Source: Prostheceraeus crozeri
Taxonomy: Eukaryota; Platyhelminthes; Polycladida; Euryleptidae
Reading direction: 5' to 3'
DNA: 64,000 nt
Assembly (NCBI GenBank): GCA_907163375.1
Contig: CAJQUW010016168.1
Location: 434,001-498,000 of the forward strand
The stretch's first letter is position 1. Every line of letters begins with the position of its first letter. Of the stretch, positions 1 through 11,107 are shown piece by piece. The notes beneath the pieces were generated by a model. That model was not told the DNA's origin. It was given only the letters and a program-made list of their open reading frames with translations, and ran no database searches. The translations under genes and the position numbers were made by a program.

Positions 1-410
1 GAGTTCCCTAGTCAAAACACTGTGAATGTGCGAATTTCGTCCCACTTCATTACCGCCGTAAGGTGCTTGGTTTTCGACTTTTTGAGAAAATTTATGGTGA
101 TAGTGATCATCCTCTCCATCATCTCATTCCGCCCATGATGACCCACTCACGAAATTTCATGCTTCCGGTAATACGATCAGCTCGCGCCGAAAAAACTTTT
201 GTGATATCTATCTATAAGCTTTTTTTCAATGGCTTCACCATTTAAATGACTATTTATGTTCGATTAATCATTTATTTCCTTTCGCTTGGTTTGTTAAGTT
301 TGCTTACTTCAAATGACTTTTTGAATACTTTGTAACGCCCCACGATTTTCAGTATTGGGGTTCTATTTCAAATAAACGATTATTATTATTATTATTATTA
401 TTATAATCAT
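1..410 (+). pseudogene. LINE 3' end: reverse-transcriptase C-terminus plus TTA-repeat tail
   Basis: An open frame that enters from the window edge runs to a stop at 245. It contains a block (FRLFEKIYGDSDHPLHHLIP) of the type seen at the extreme C-terminus of non-LTR retrotransposon ORF2 proteins, where an arginine/leucine-rich stretch precedes an NHPLH-like motif. A 3' UTR of about 125 bases follows, with AATAAA at 371-376, and it ends in a (TTA)n microsatellite at about 380-404. Many LINE clades end in such short tandem repeats, so 404 is probably the real 3' terminus. The 5' part lies outside the window. The clade cannot be fixed from this short piece. Confidence 0.55.
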
Positions 411-690
411 CTGAATTTCCGCTTAATTAAGATACTTGGTAGTAAGTGCTCATTCCGTTTGATGTCCACTAAGTTTCACACCGCTTATATAGAGGCAGCA
501 AATTTCTAGCATATAAACACGGATAATTTGAAAAAATTTGGTTTCTTAAATATTGATCGAATTTTTTAGACGACGGGAGCATGATCTCCGCCAAAAATTG
601 AATCTTTTGATTTAAAAATTTTTACTGCATGCTGACATTTTTTGAGTCAACACCGTACCTACTATAGACTTATTTTATGGATAGGTCCTA
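411..690 (+). repeat. Dispersed repeat, copy 1 (related to 55420-55690)
   Basis: This stretch is a diverged direct copy of 55420-55690. Both share the ordered blocks TTTCCGCTTAATTA, GTTTCACAC with CTTATA, ATCTCCGC followed by AAAAA, and TTTTCACTGCAT or a close form of it. No coding capacity was seen. The family is unknown to me; it could be part of a longer transposon 3' region. Confidence 0.5.
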
Positions 691-701
691 TCGTCGACAA
701 A

Positions 702-883
702 GTCATTTCATCGACAGTTTCATCAATATCTATGTCCACAGTTAGAAGACATAGGAGTCCCTGATCAAGCTCAAGGACATCATAGCTTTATTTCTATGAA
801 TTAGTGAGTTAATTTATGTATTTAAATATCTATGGGTGCATGATACTCTTGAGTGAATATCATCCACCTGTCGATGAAATGAC
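702..883. repeat. Short inverted-repeat element (MITE-like)
   Basis: A perfect 16-base inverted repeat, GTCATTTCATCGACAG at 702-717 and its reverse complement at 868-883, brackets about 150 bases of AT-rich noncoding DNA. The size and symmetry fit a tiny nonautonomous DNA element. No clear target duplication was identified. Confidence 0.4.
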
Positions 884-896
884 CCTGTCTTCATGA

Positions 897-960
897 TGTG
901 ATCACTTTTCACGGCCCACGTCTCACTCCCATACATTGGCGCTGCGTACACAAACAAAAT
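897..960 (-). pseudogene. Scrap of LINE reverse transcriptase
   Basis: On the minus strand this reads YAAPMYGSETWAVKSD, matching the Y-G-x-E-T-W block common in the region after the reverse-transcriptase core of many non-LTR elements. The surrounding frames are broken. A similar antisense scrap (HGSETW) lies near 18730-18770. The fragment is too short to classify. Confidence 0.3.
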
Positions 961-1281
961 ACATCTGGCCTTTCATTTTCAGGATGGGAGCTTTGGATGT
1001 CAGGAAGGGCGCCAGTTCATGGAATTTCTTCCATCCACACGTTACTCTGGAAGAAGTTCCATGAACTTGCCTGGCTCGTTGGTTCGAATTCTGACAGTCA
1101 CACATCTTTTACATGGCAATTTGATTGTTTATCTCATTTCAATCTATTGTTTATTGGCATTAAGCCAGATGACTCAAAAGTCGAAAGGATGAATGCACCC
1201 CACCCACCTTTTCATTGCCGTTCCGTTCCGCAATATCCTTTATTTATGTCCTTGATTCATGCAATTCATTCTGATTGACAG

Positions 1282-3156
1282 CGTTGGAGTTTGGCGATGT
1301 AGCTTCCGGAGGATGGAACACTGCAGAGCTTCATTCGGATAATGAAGACGAACCAGAGAAGAAGAAGGCTCGCTTAGAGGAACCGTTGGTGGAATCTCAG
1401 ACGAAATCTCCCGTGGTGAATGTCCACCTCTCTCCGTCTCGTTCCGACTCCGATTCTGCTCCTGAATCTCACCCGGATCCTTCCCCCGATCATCTCTCTG
1501 AATCCATACGGCGTCACAAGAAATTCCTTTCTGTTCATGTGAGTCTTTCTAAATTGATAGAAATAGTTATTAAAATTTGCAGTTAGGACTCAAGAACGGA
1601 CAATTAGAACTCAACAGCAACGTTAATTTTTTCACATTATCCATTATTCCATTTAATTAACGAGTCTCTCATGCAGATCTCACTAGCCGTTTTCAGGCTC
1701 GTTTTGTGAGCGATTTATACAAGGCAATTATTGCTTACACATTTCACTTTATTTTTGAAAAATGAATCTGAATTATCGACCACTAAAATGTAAATTTGAC
1801 GGAATAGAACGAGAGGCATGGGTTGAAAGCGTGAATCTTGCTTGGGTCCCTTGTTGATGACCTCGTGAAACCTTTTTACTGCGCTTAATATGATCATTTC
1901 TATCGGTAATGAACGTTTATCAGTCCTGCTAAGGAGCAATTCTGTATATTTACCTCTTCATCTGTCAAATTTCAAGAATTTCAATCTATCAAAAATCAGA
2001 ATTCTTCAAAACTGCATCAATGGAGAAATTATAAAAATATCCATCTTATCAACATCAAAAAGTAAAACTATTGCTGCGTGTAACATCAGGAAATTCATCG
2101 GTTATTAAGCTACAGCCGTCATTTTCATGAGATAGAAATCAAAAATCCGGAATTAGCAAATACCCCAGAATTCAGCATGTTCTCATTGTTGGATTAATGA
2201 TCTATATCATGCTTAAGATTTTTTTCTTCACGTTTGCGGTGATTTAGATAAAGGAGAAAATGAATTGATCAAAAACACAATACAGCAGAAATCTAAATTT
2301 ACACGTTTTGGTGCACCGGCCCGAGAACCCATGCATGCAAAAATAACCGTTGCACCGCGAAAACCTTTGTTGAGAAAGTTGAATTTTTAGAGGTCAGCTT
2401 GCTTATTCATAGATAAACGACAGTGCACTTTCGGTTTCAAGCGTTCCAAAGATTGATGAGAGATCTTTATATCACTGCTACCGCATACTAAGCCAAGGTG
2501 ATGCGTCTTCGAAAAAATTGGTCTCCGAGATGGCATGTTTTAGGTCCCAAAATTTGATTTTGACTCATCGTGTGCTTACAATTACAATTTGCGTTTACAA
2601 TCATAATTGTATATTTGATGCATTCGGGCTCCACCTCTTTGAGCGTTTCCGGGTTTTTCTTCTTTCTTTTATTCTTATTCCTGTTTAATACGTCGTCCGG
2701 TTGTGTGAGATATTTTATGACAGCAATTATACAGTTTATAATATTATTATACCTATCATATCGATTGTTGTTTAATTATTTGGATCTACTCTACATCATG
2801 AAATCAGACTATTCAGAGTGACTCGGCTTTTACATATTCTATCAAGAACTGTAGGTCTATATTTAGTTGAATTGTGTTCATTTGTTTGTTTACTGTATTG
2901 TATTTACTGCATTTTTCAGGGAACAGCTCCATGGATTAGACCTCTCCCTCAATTGCTCACTGAAGCTGGCTTTTCTACAGCACTGCTGGATCGCAAAGAT
3001 GAGAACGTCTTATCACCAGAAACAATTGAAAGTCTGACTTCCCTGATAACCAGTGAGAAAGATAAAAAACGAGTCAAGTACTTATCTGAAGTTCTCGAAG
3101 AGCATCGATGGGCATTCCTCCGACTTCATCAATACGTCGACGACGACGCAAAGCGA
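1282..3156 (+). CDS. Two coding exons of an unrecognised acidic, lysine-rich protein (partial gene)
   Basis: Exon a is 1282-1538 (acceptor TTGACAG, donor CAT|GTGAGT). Exon b is 2920-3156 (acceptor ATTTTTCAG, donor GCGA|GTAAGG). The frame stays open across the 1381-base intron in phase 0. Exon a encodes an acidic stretch (HSDNEDEPEKKKARLEEP) with a basic KKKAR patch that could be a nuclear localisation signal. A Ser/Asp/Pro-rich disordered segment and a basic RRHKKF follow. Exon b encodes a probably helical, charged region (WIRPLPQLLTEAGF, then TSEKDKKRVKYLSEVLEEHR and LRLHQYVDDDAKR). No start or stop codon lies inside these exons, so both ends of the protein are missing; the upstream exons are outside the window or unrecognised. 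I do not recognise the family. A nuclear role is suggested by composition only. Confidence 0.55.
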
Positions 3157-3732
3157 GTAAGGACACTTTTCATGTTACCGTTGGCGGAGAAGTTTGTTGT
3201 TAGTAATTTCTACTGTCTTCTGGGCATTAACAGCATCTCGATAGCTTTTGCAATTTTATTTTGTTAAGAAAATAATTTGAATGCAAATGTTCGTCTTAAC
3301 TTCTTTTTCACCTCCAACTTTTATACTTTCAAGTGCAAGTTTTGGTGCTTCTATTCTCCCCCCTCCCCACATATTCCACTTTTTCGATTTCATCAAATTT
3401 CGTCGAACTTAGTCACATTGGGTTAATAATGGGCTTGTGCTGTCCTAGAAGGATAGCACAAACATCACCGAGACGGTTTACTTGAACTCTGGCATGAAGG
3501 ATTGGTCCCTTGTATACTACTTAGAATATGAGATGGGTCTTCCGGTGTCCTGGCTCAAACTGTCTGAGCGGTTTCAGCAGCTTAAACCGTCCCTCGGACA
3601 CTGGATTAGCGTCCTTGTGGGACGCAACCCCCAAAGCAGCTGATCAATAAAAAGTGAATCAATGTTGTGGCATCTACAACGCAAAACTTTTCAATGGTTC
3701 TTAACTTAAATTTGTTATGTGATATATTATGT
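3157..3732. other. No gene seen; contains a short hairpin
   Basis: Noncoding stretch downstream of the donor at 3156. A hairpin (GTGCTGTCC, a short loop, AGGATAGCAC) lies near 3435-3460. The sequence around 3560-3660 reads like an element 3' UTR ending in AATAAAA. No open frame of interest was found. Confidence 0.4.
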
Positions 3733-3930
3733 GGTCTCCGTGGCACAGTGGTTAAGTGCTTGGCCTAGCGATCTTTTGGTCCAGAGGTCGATCACCGAGG
3801 GTGCCAGTGGAAGTCGGCATGAAGGGCATCCGGATTAAAAGTACTACAACGCTTCATAAGTCTGACGATGTCAGCACTGTCCAAACCGCAAGTATGGGGA
3901 GCTGACGTAAAAGCTTCATTAACGTCTGTT
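3733..3930 (+). repeat. tRNA-derived SINE, forward copy
   Basis: It starts GGTCTCCGTGGCACAGTGG, which contains an A-box-like GTGGCACAGTGG. A degenerate B box follows about 50 bases later (CCAGAGGTCGATCACC), as in a tRNA head. A shared body follows with the blocks AAGTCGGCA, ACATCCGGA-like, TACTACAACGCT and GTCAGCACTGTCCA. Copies of the same family lie in reverse orientation at 4580-4777 and 17030-17167. RNA polymerase III transcription of the ancestor is inferred from the two internal boxes. Confidence 0.7.
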
Positions 3931-4295
3931 TAGAAGAGAAGTAATCCATTAAAGAAAATACTACAAAACTTTTTGACCAGGTTCTTCGCGAGATTTGTTT
4001 CCCGTTGTAAAGATATTTTCCCTCTCCATTGTGTTTAGTTCTAGTTCAAATAATACGAATAAGCCATGAATCTTACAAGTCTTATGGAAGATGAGCAACA
4101 CCCAGAGATTACTTCACCGGCTACTTACGAGCGTATCAAGGTACTCTCGGGAATTAATTTACACAATGGAATCAGCATGAAGAAGCATGAACTTCGCTTG
4201 TGATAAGTTAGATATACGAGAATGGACAAGTTAGCGTGATGCAAGTACAGAAAAGATGGCTTCGATGGCACAAATGTCTGGTGTCTCGCTTTCCG

Positions 4296-4977
4296 TCAAG
4301 CAATCACTTGGGGACATTCTCCGATATCCTCTGGGACAATGTGCGTTCCGTTTGCCCAATACACTTGCTTGCACAGGTGCAGTTGAATTGATGTAGCACC
4401 ATGAATTGGGATTCCAGGAGCTTCTGGTCTTTCAGATTCGATCACCAGAGGTTGAGTCGTTGAGATCACTTGAAGATCCACAAACGAAAACACTGAAGAA
4501 ACCTCATGGGTGAGTTTTCTCCTGAGCCAGTCATCAAATTCGTCACCTTGAAAGGAACACGGAGGATTACAACTCTCTTGATGGTTTGGCGTCACTGTTC
4601 CCCCTTCCTTGGGGCCTGGTGGACGGTGCTGACGCAGTCAGATTTTAATCTGGAGCGTTGTGATATTTTTAGTCCGGATGTCCTTCCTGACGACTTTCAA
4701 TGACACTTTCGGGCTCCACCTCTGGAACGAAAGATCATTAGGCCAAGCACTAATCCACTCTGCCACGGAGACCACGGTTACAACTCTCTTCTTGGGTTCA
4801 AATTTTGGCTGCGGATTGTCTTGGGACGTGTGCATATCGATAAAGCTCGAAGAGTACCCAGCACTCATTAAAGTCTTACGGAGGAATTCACACGCAGTCA
4901 ATGGTCTCTGGAGAACAAATGCGATGAGCTCGGTGAAACAGTGTTCTTACCAGCCCAAATTTGAATGACTTTGCGAC
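4296..4977 (-). pseudogene. Retroelement remnant with degenerate GIY-YIG-like tail, split by a SINE
   Basis: On the minus strand, the segment above 4790 reads RPLTACEFLRKTLMSAGY then DNPQPKFEPKKRV. The segment below 4580 continues with GDEFDDWLRRKLTHEVSS and LQVISTTQPLV, then a weak match to a GIY-YIG start (SIQLHLCKQVYWANGT, where a Y-x-G-x-T motif would be expected). This layout resembles the connector and nuclease region at the end of C-terminal GIY-YIG (Penelope-like) reverse transcriptases. A SINE of about 200 bases interrupts the frame. Stops and frame changes lie in the upstream part. The family assignment is from memory of motif style and is moderate at best. Confidence 0.4.
4580..4777 (-). 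repeat. tRNA-derived SINE, reverse copy, with 13-bp target duplication
   Basis: The reverse complement of the 3733 family lies here; the tRNA head is at the high-coordinate end (GGTCTCCGTGGCAGAGTGG). It is bounded by a perfect 13-base direct repeat TTACAACTCTCTT at 4567-4579 and 4778-4790. That is the signature of target-primed insertion by LINE machinery. The flanking retroelement frame becomes near-continuous when the SINE is ignored. Confidence 0.8.
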
Positions 4978-5389
4978 GAAGCTTCCGAAGTAGTATAAAG
5001 ACCCGACCATGACGGCTTGCGATACACTGAAAGGATCGGCTTCTCATCATCATTGCGGAGAAAGATACATCCATTAAAGTCAGATGATTGTTGTTTTCGA
5101 CTTCTCATCCAAGTGTAGACAGACTTGGATGCAGCGTGATACGACGTCGAAGGTACATCTCAGGATCCGCATCGCTCTTCAGTGCCACAGATGTGTCATC
5201 CATTTATCTGCAGCATTGGCACGCAAACTATGAAATGGTAGTGGAAATCTTGCTATCATGAATTCCTAGAAAAGTGACCGGAGTAGGGCAAAGCATGTAA
5301 TTACTAGCGCCTGGATTTTTATGTGAATAAAAAGTCCAAAATATGTGAAAAATGATGTGAAACATTTTCTTTGCGAAACAGTATTTTAC
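4978..5389. other. No gene seen
   Basis: No convincing open frame or repeat was recognised. The stretch may hold more decayed sequence of the retroelement remnant to its left. Confidence 0.3.
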
Positions 5390-5640
5390 GCTACCTGGAA
5401 CTAAAAAGATTGGCTTGTCACTCGCTTATAACACTCAGGACGAAAAAAACAATGGGTTACGATGAGTTTCTTGATGTTCTCTTCACAGAATGATCGCCGG
5501 TTATCAGAGAGAAGATTTCTGTCGACAGAGAAGCTCCTTTCGACATCTACAGATGTCATTGGCGCATAGTTGAAGAGAGCAGCTGCAGCTGGGCACATAA
5601 CTTCAGACAAATTGTCGCTGTCGCCACTCAGTACACTTAG
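5390..5640 (-). pseudogene. hAT transposase C-terminal dimerisation segment (remnant)
   Basis: The minus-strand frame (70 residues) contains SVDVERSFS, then LLSDNRRSF and ENIKKLIVTHCF. This is the typical hAT C-terminal dimerisation signature (T-S-x-x-x-E-R-x-F-S followed by L-x-x-x-R-x-x-x and a helical block). No upstream catalytic region was found, so this is an isolated 3' fragment of an old hAT element. Confidence 0.7.
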
Positions 5641-6476
5641 AGATGTTTTTTTCTAATTGATAATTTTTCGGATTTTTCTAAAAGATATTTTCCGGATTTC
5701 GGCTGATGACTTGCTGACGAATTTTTCTACAACATTCGCTTGTCCTGTTGTATTACTAATAACAAAACCCAGTTCATTCCATCAATGTGGATGTAATTCT
5801 ATACGTTCTTTGTTGAGGCCAGCAAGAGTCGCTTCAATGGTGGATATCCAGCATCAATCCATGCATTGGAGAAGTCTATACGCTATGAAATCGCAGCCAT
5901 CGAACCTGGACTTCTCCGAAAAGTGGTGGACAATGTCATTGAAATGGTCCGACTTTGTGAGGTCGCGCGGGGCGAGGCGACCATCTGAAAAATGTTATTT
6001 TTAAAGGACGCAATGAACCTCCTGATCTTAGCCTACGTTTTAATAAAAAGAACATCAAAATCTGTTGAAAGCACAGAATTAGATTCATCTGCGCGCGCTT
6101 CGAAGCAGATAAACAAAATATTTAATTCTGCGGTTGACTGATAGCCGTTTACTTTCTTGTGCGACTTTTGAAACAGCCTATGTATGCGTGCATATTTTTG
6201 AAATGAAAATCGTTGACATTCAGAGTTGAAATCCGTGACATAGAAACATTTAGGCAAGTGAAAAGAAAGGAGCAAGTTTATTAAGTAAGATCGAAGCAGA
6301 CAAAACTTGATCATATGAATGCAAAGCAAGCTAATGATTGTTGAATTTCCGATAGTGTATATTCATATTTCGATGGATATCAGACCAGCACTAAGCGAAC
6401 CAATTCAGTTATTCTGGAATAACGCGTCATTTCTCACTGGTTATGTCAGTTTTAGTTTTAGATTTGATTAGTATAC
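5641..6476. other. No gene seen
   Basis: AT-rich sequence between the hAT scrap and the left target duplication at 6477. Only random-looking frames are present. Confidence 0.4.
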
Positions 6477-8540
6477 AATATACAGGGTGCCCGCGGGTCT
6501 GGAAAGTCTGGAAAATAGAGTGGTCTGGAAAAAGTCTGGAAATTCTGAGAATTTTGGAAAAATATTGGATGAATAAGTCTGGAAGTATTGAAGCTTCACT
6601 CATTCTGTGCGCTTCACGCATTCTGTGAGTTCATTGCTGATAGCTACGCATATATTTCTTTCCCAGCGATTTTATATTCCATAGTTGATTTCCCTCAAAG
6701 GACCATGAAAAGGGTCTGTCTGCTAGTTATGATTTTTTCTTGTACTTAGATTCAAGTTGTACATGTTTACTCTTCATATTACCAAGACGACCTCGATTGT
6801 ACCTTAGTTTCGTTTTCAGATAGTTTAAGTAGTTTCAATTACTAAGTATTTGCTCTGTTGCTCTATTAGCTGTGTAGCTGTACACCCTTCACTCTGGATA
6901 TTTTGTAGAGGAACAGAAAACCAAGTACGAACATTTCATTTTCCACCGATTTATTTCGCCAGTTCTTTTCAAGGTGTGCACTGGAGTGACATTAGAAAGA
7001 CATGGACACGGAATTCGTTGTGTTATGAGCGTTTACGTTTCATTGACAAGCAAGAAAGTACAGACACAATTTTCGTAATTTAATGATACAAGATTAAAGT
7101 CAAAGACAGTTTGGCAATAGCTGCAATTAGCAGACTATATGCATTTTTAAAAACAGTGCTTAGGAGTTATGTGTACTATAAAAATGCTCGTATATGCATG
7201 CCGTTTGTATAGTACTGTTGTTGCAAAAGGGGCAATATTATATTTGAATAAAATCAACTTTAAAAAAAATTCTATTTTACTGATTATAGAAGAAATGTGC
7301 TCAAGATTGAGAGCTTTTAAATGCCGGCTGTCCTGTAGTAGCCACTGAGTTTCATTCATTCATCATAATTGCAAAAAACTTTAATGACAGATTCAAATTA
7401 AGAAAACTATTTTTGACGCACTTTGAAGTACAATATTCCTTTTTCATTATTGCATCAAGTGGCGAAGAGCAAAATTCACTTATTAAGGCGCAAATTATCA
7501 CTCCATCGATAAATACATGTATATTCGAAACTTGAATGCAAAAGATCGTTCCAGGATCCAATTGCACCAGTGCATTCGAATAAGGTGACTCAGTTCTTCG
7601 ATCATTCAACAACTATTTTGTTCGTTCACTCAGTTCGCCTGTTCATATTAATTTTACGCCATGACGTTCAGTTCAACTGAAACACTCAAGTCACTCACTT
7701 CCATTTTGTTCACTTTGAGATGCACCAACGTTGTAGGACTTGGCGCTCGTTAACCACATCGAGAATCAAGGAAGCTGTATTCTTCATTGTGTCCATCATT
7801 CTTTCATAGAAGACTACTTTGTCATCCTTTCATTTTTCAAAACAACTATACCCTATTTGCCTTTGTCTCACAAATCTACTTTGACATTCATAAAACTGCT
7901 ACCACAGGGAAGCCTTCCAAATCCCAGATTTTCCCCCGATTCCTGGAAAGATGGCAAACCCTACGTGAAATAGAATTCTACACTATAAAATTCATCAAGT
8001 AGTTGATTGGCCTCTATCCCAGAAGTATATAACTCATAAATATTTGAAACCATAATTACTTGGAGTTTTACCGCAGCCTTTATTTTGTCACCCTTCAGAA
8101 ATCGAGAGAAATTTTATGAAACGTTTCATAAGGCGCACGAAAATTCTTATGCGGCGCTGCGCCGGCTAAAATGACATTGAAAATCCTGGTTTCTGAAGTC
8201 TGGTTTGATCTTTAATCTACTCATTTACATTCATTTATATTGTAATGTAACATGTTCACAAACACAAACAACAGTACAGATTTTTTCTGAGCGAAAGTTG
8301 CTTTAAACGACTGTCTATGTCTGAACAGCGAAGGCGATGTGAGAAATTAATTTCCCCGTAGTAAATTTAAGAAGCATCAGTTCATCTCGTTCATCAGTTT
8401 CATGAACAGAAAAGTATTAGTTCATCTCAGTGGCAGTTACTAGGAAATCCCGTTTGCTAATCTCCTTCGCTTACTAGTGAACGACTAAGAACCTCGTTCA
8501 TTTGCACCAAAAAGTTCTAATGCAATGGTTAGAACTACTA

Positions 8541-9279
8541 ACTAAACAGGCAGTTGGTCCCTTAAATCATTTTCCTTACTTCACTTGATTTGCGAGGAGG
8601 TCGGATCATTCGTTGGTGTCCTCAATTACGCGTTCGGTTATTTTCCGCCAGTCTCTTACGTGATCCTAGCTATCACGTAGGTCAGCTTCGCACCAACCTT
8701 TGATGGTGTCTGTCCACCACATCATAGATGGGCTCTACGACTGTTGCCATTCGCGATACCAAACAGCACGGTCTTCAATCGTGTCTTAACTAAACAAGCA
8801 GTTGGTCCCTTAAATCATTTTCCTTACTTCACTTGATTTGCGAGGAGGTCGGATCATTCGTTGGTGTCCTCAATTACGCGTTCGGTTATTTTCCACCAGT
8901 CTCTTACGTGATCCTAGCTATCACGTAGGTCAGCTTCGCACCAACCTTTGATGGTGTCTGTCCACCACATCATAGATGGGCTCTACGACTGTTGCCATTC
9001 GCGATACCAAACAGCACGGTCTTCAATCGTGTCTTAACTAAACAGGCAGTTGGTCCCTTAAATCATTTTCCTTACTTCACTTGATTTGCGAGGAGGTCGG
9101 ATCATTCGTTGGTGTCCTCAATTACGCGTTCGGTTATTTTCCACCAGTCTCTTACGTGATCCTAGCTATCACGTAGGTCAGCTTCGCACCAACCTTTGAT
9201 GGTGTCTGTCCACCACATCATAGATGGGCTCTACGACTGTTGCCATTCGCGATACCAAACACCACGGTCTTCAATCGGC
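8541..9279. repeat. 248-bp tandem repeat, three copies
   Basis: Units start ACTAAACA at 8541, 8789 and 9037, giving a strict 248-base period. The units differ by only a few substitutions (for example GGCAG or AAGCA near the start, CCGCC or CCACC in the middle). Each unit contains the extreme C-terminal coding part of the nested LINE in antisense. The near identity points to recent duplication by unequal exchange or replication slippage, or to homogenisation. Confidence 0.9.
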
Positions 9280-10560
9280 AATGATCTTTCATGCGGCAGA
9301 TGTGGCCGAACAGACCCAGTTTGCGTTTATTAATCATCTACACAAGCCGTAACTTTGGCTCTACTCTTCCCAGGTAATCATAATTGGTGGTGCGGTGAAG
9401 CCATCGAGCACCTAAAATCCTTCGGAAGCACCGCAACTCAAAGGCATCGAGACACCGCTTATCCGTCTTTCTCAAAGTCAACGTTTCCGAAGTAAGCATC
9501 AGCACGCTAGAAACACACGATTGCAACACCGTGCATTTTAGTTCTTGTACTAATCTTGTGGCTCCTCCATACTTTGTCAAAACCTGCTAACGTCCTGAAT
9601 ACCATGCCAATGCGCTGACGAATTTTATTGCATTTGCCTCGCCATTTATCGCGATTCCAAGATAGGTGAACTTGTGAACTGTTTCTATTGCACTGCTGTT
9701 GCTCGAAAGCTCTGCATTTTGATTTGTCTCCACTATCACTAATCCCTTCGTTTTATCGGTGTTGATCTTGCGGCCACATCTTCCTGCATCTGAAGAAACG
9801 AAGTTTAGGCCATTATCCAGTTCTCATTAACCTTCATCCGAAAGTTTTATATCATCAGCAAGGCTTGGGTTGTTGTGTGGCCGTCTCTGAACTGACAACC
9901 ACACTTCTGCCACATTGTTACAACACGCTCCAGGTAAACAAAATAACAGGTCACACTGTCTGGAATCCTTGTCTGAACCAGTCACCAGTCAATTTCCTAG
10001 TCTAACTACAGCCTGGGCAATGTAGTACATGCTCTTCAAAATGTGGATGATCTTAGCATCCACTTCGTATGATCTCAGCACTGCCCACATGTCGTCTTGC
10101 CGAATGTTACCGAAGACCATAGAGAAATCGATGGAGCAGACCATCAGCATGGATGTGTTGCACACTGCTGATGTCTCTACGGAAACCTGTTTGTTCTTCT
10201 ACCAGGAATGGCTCGACAGAAGCTTTCAGACACTCTAGGATGATCAGTAAGAACACTGCACACGTGGTTGATCAGAAATAAGATGCCGTAGTTGCTGCAG
10301 ATGCTTGGATCCCCTTTCTTTGGCAGCGTCACTATAACCGACTTGTTCCATTTATCAGGAACGTTCTCTTCAGACCATGCTTGACTGCATATAATGAGCA
10401 GCTCTTCTGCCAATTCTACTCCACCTGCATATAGCATCTTTCCTGTGATACCATCTGTACCGGGAGTCTTGTGTGGCTTTAGCTTCTTGGTCGCTGTTTC
10501 GACTTGACTTCCGAGTATTTCGCCATTTCTGTCGTTGTCTTGTAGTGCCGTCACTACTGT
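8541..10560 (-). pseudogene. Decayed LINE reverse transcriptase, nested in the 6483-11101 element
   Basis: Reading on the minus strand from 10554: an N-terminal reverse-transcriptase block (ATKKLKPHKTPGTDGITGKM; then NVPDKWNKSVIVTLPKKGD), a catalytic-type LADDIKL near 9870, a KFTYLGI block near 9680, then SETLTLRKTDKR and LRCFRRILGARW at about 9380-9500. A C-terminal segment (DHVRDWRKITERV) lies in the triplicated part below 9280. These are hallmarks of non-LTR retrotransposon polymerases that reverse-transcribe their RNA at a nicked target. Multiple stops and frame changes make it non-functional, and the second Asp context is LADD rather than YADD. No endonuclease domain was found. Clade uncertain. 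Confidence 0.75.
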
Positions 10561-11107
10561 GATGTCATGATTATACGTCTACGGATGCAGGTCTCGACAG
10601 TACTCAGTCTATCTCTCCTTGGTCTCTTCGGATGTCTGCAACGGAACAGATGTCCATCGCGATCTTTAGCAAATCGTTGCTTTGGTTCCTATTTTGCATT
10701 GTATCTCTAATCAGCAGCTTTGCGTGTCTCTGCTTCTACGCACTCTGCTCAAACAGTCGGTATTTCTCCTACAGCCATATTTTCACATCGGCTCGCACCG
10801 CCTTTCGAAATTAATTACACTCGCTCCTGTATATTTTCATGTTCTCTTCAGACTGTAGTCTGCCATGTTTCGACTTTGTTTTTCATCCGTAAATAGGAGT
10901 GTCCTCTGAGTTATTCCTTTCTGTCGGCAGACTCTCTGATTGCCGAATACAGCCGAGCTGTTCTTTCTTCCAATTTTTAATCTTCCGTCAGGTTGATCAA
11001 ACCAAATTTTTGAGTGAATTATGGTAAATTTGGATTATCGATGAGTCTGGAATTTTTTCATGAGTCTGGAAATTATCTTCCGAAAATGTGCGGGCACCCT
11101 GAATATA

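Larger units (their letters stand above)
6483..11101. mobile_element. DNA transposon with CAGGGTGCCCGC termini and AATATA target duplication
   Basis: The left end is CAGGGTGCCCGCGGGTCTGG at 6483. The right end is the inverted form, ending GCGGGCACCCTG at 11101. Both ends continue with GTCTGGAAA-type subterminal repeats. The hexamer AATATA directly abuts both ends (6477-6482 and 11102-11107), so the target duplication is 6 bp. No transposase was recognised inside, so this copy is nonautonomous or decayed. A LINE fragment (8541-10560) is nested in it. The terminal CAGGG is hAT-like, but classical hAT elements make 8-bp duplications, so the superfamily is left open. About 6629-8540 holds no recognisable gene. 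Confidence 0.75.

Noticed and set aside
3733..3805. Functional tRNA gene
   Set aside because: A- and B-box-like words are present, but no cloverleaf with a proper acceptor stem forms, and the same head recurs with a shared non-tRNA body.
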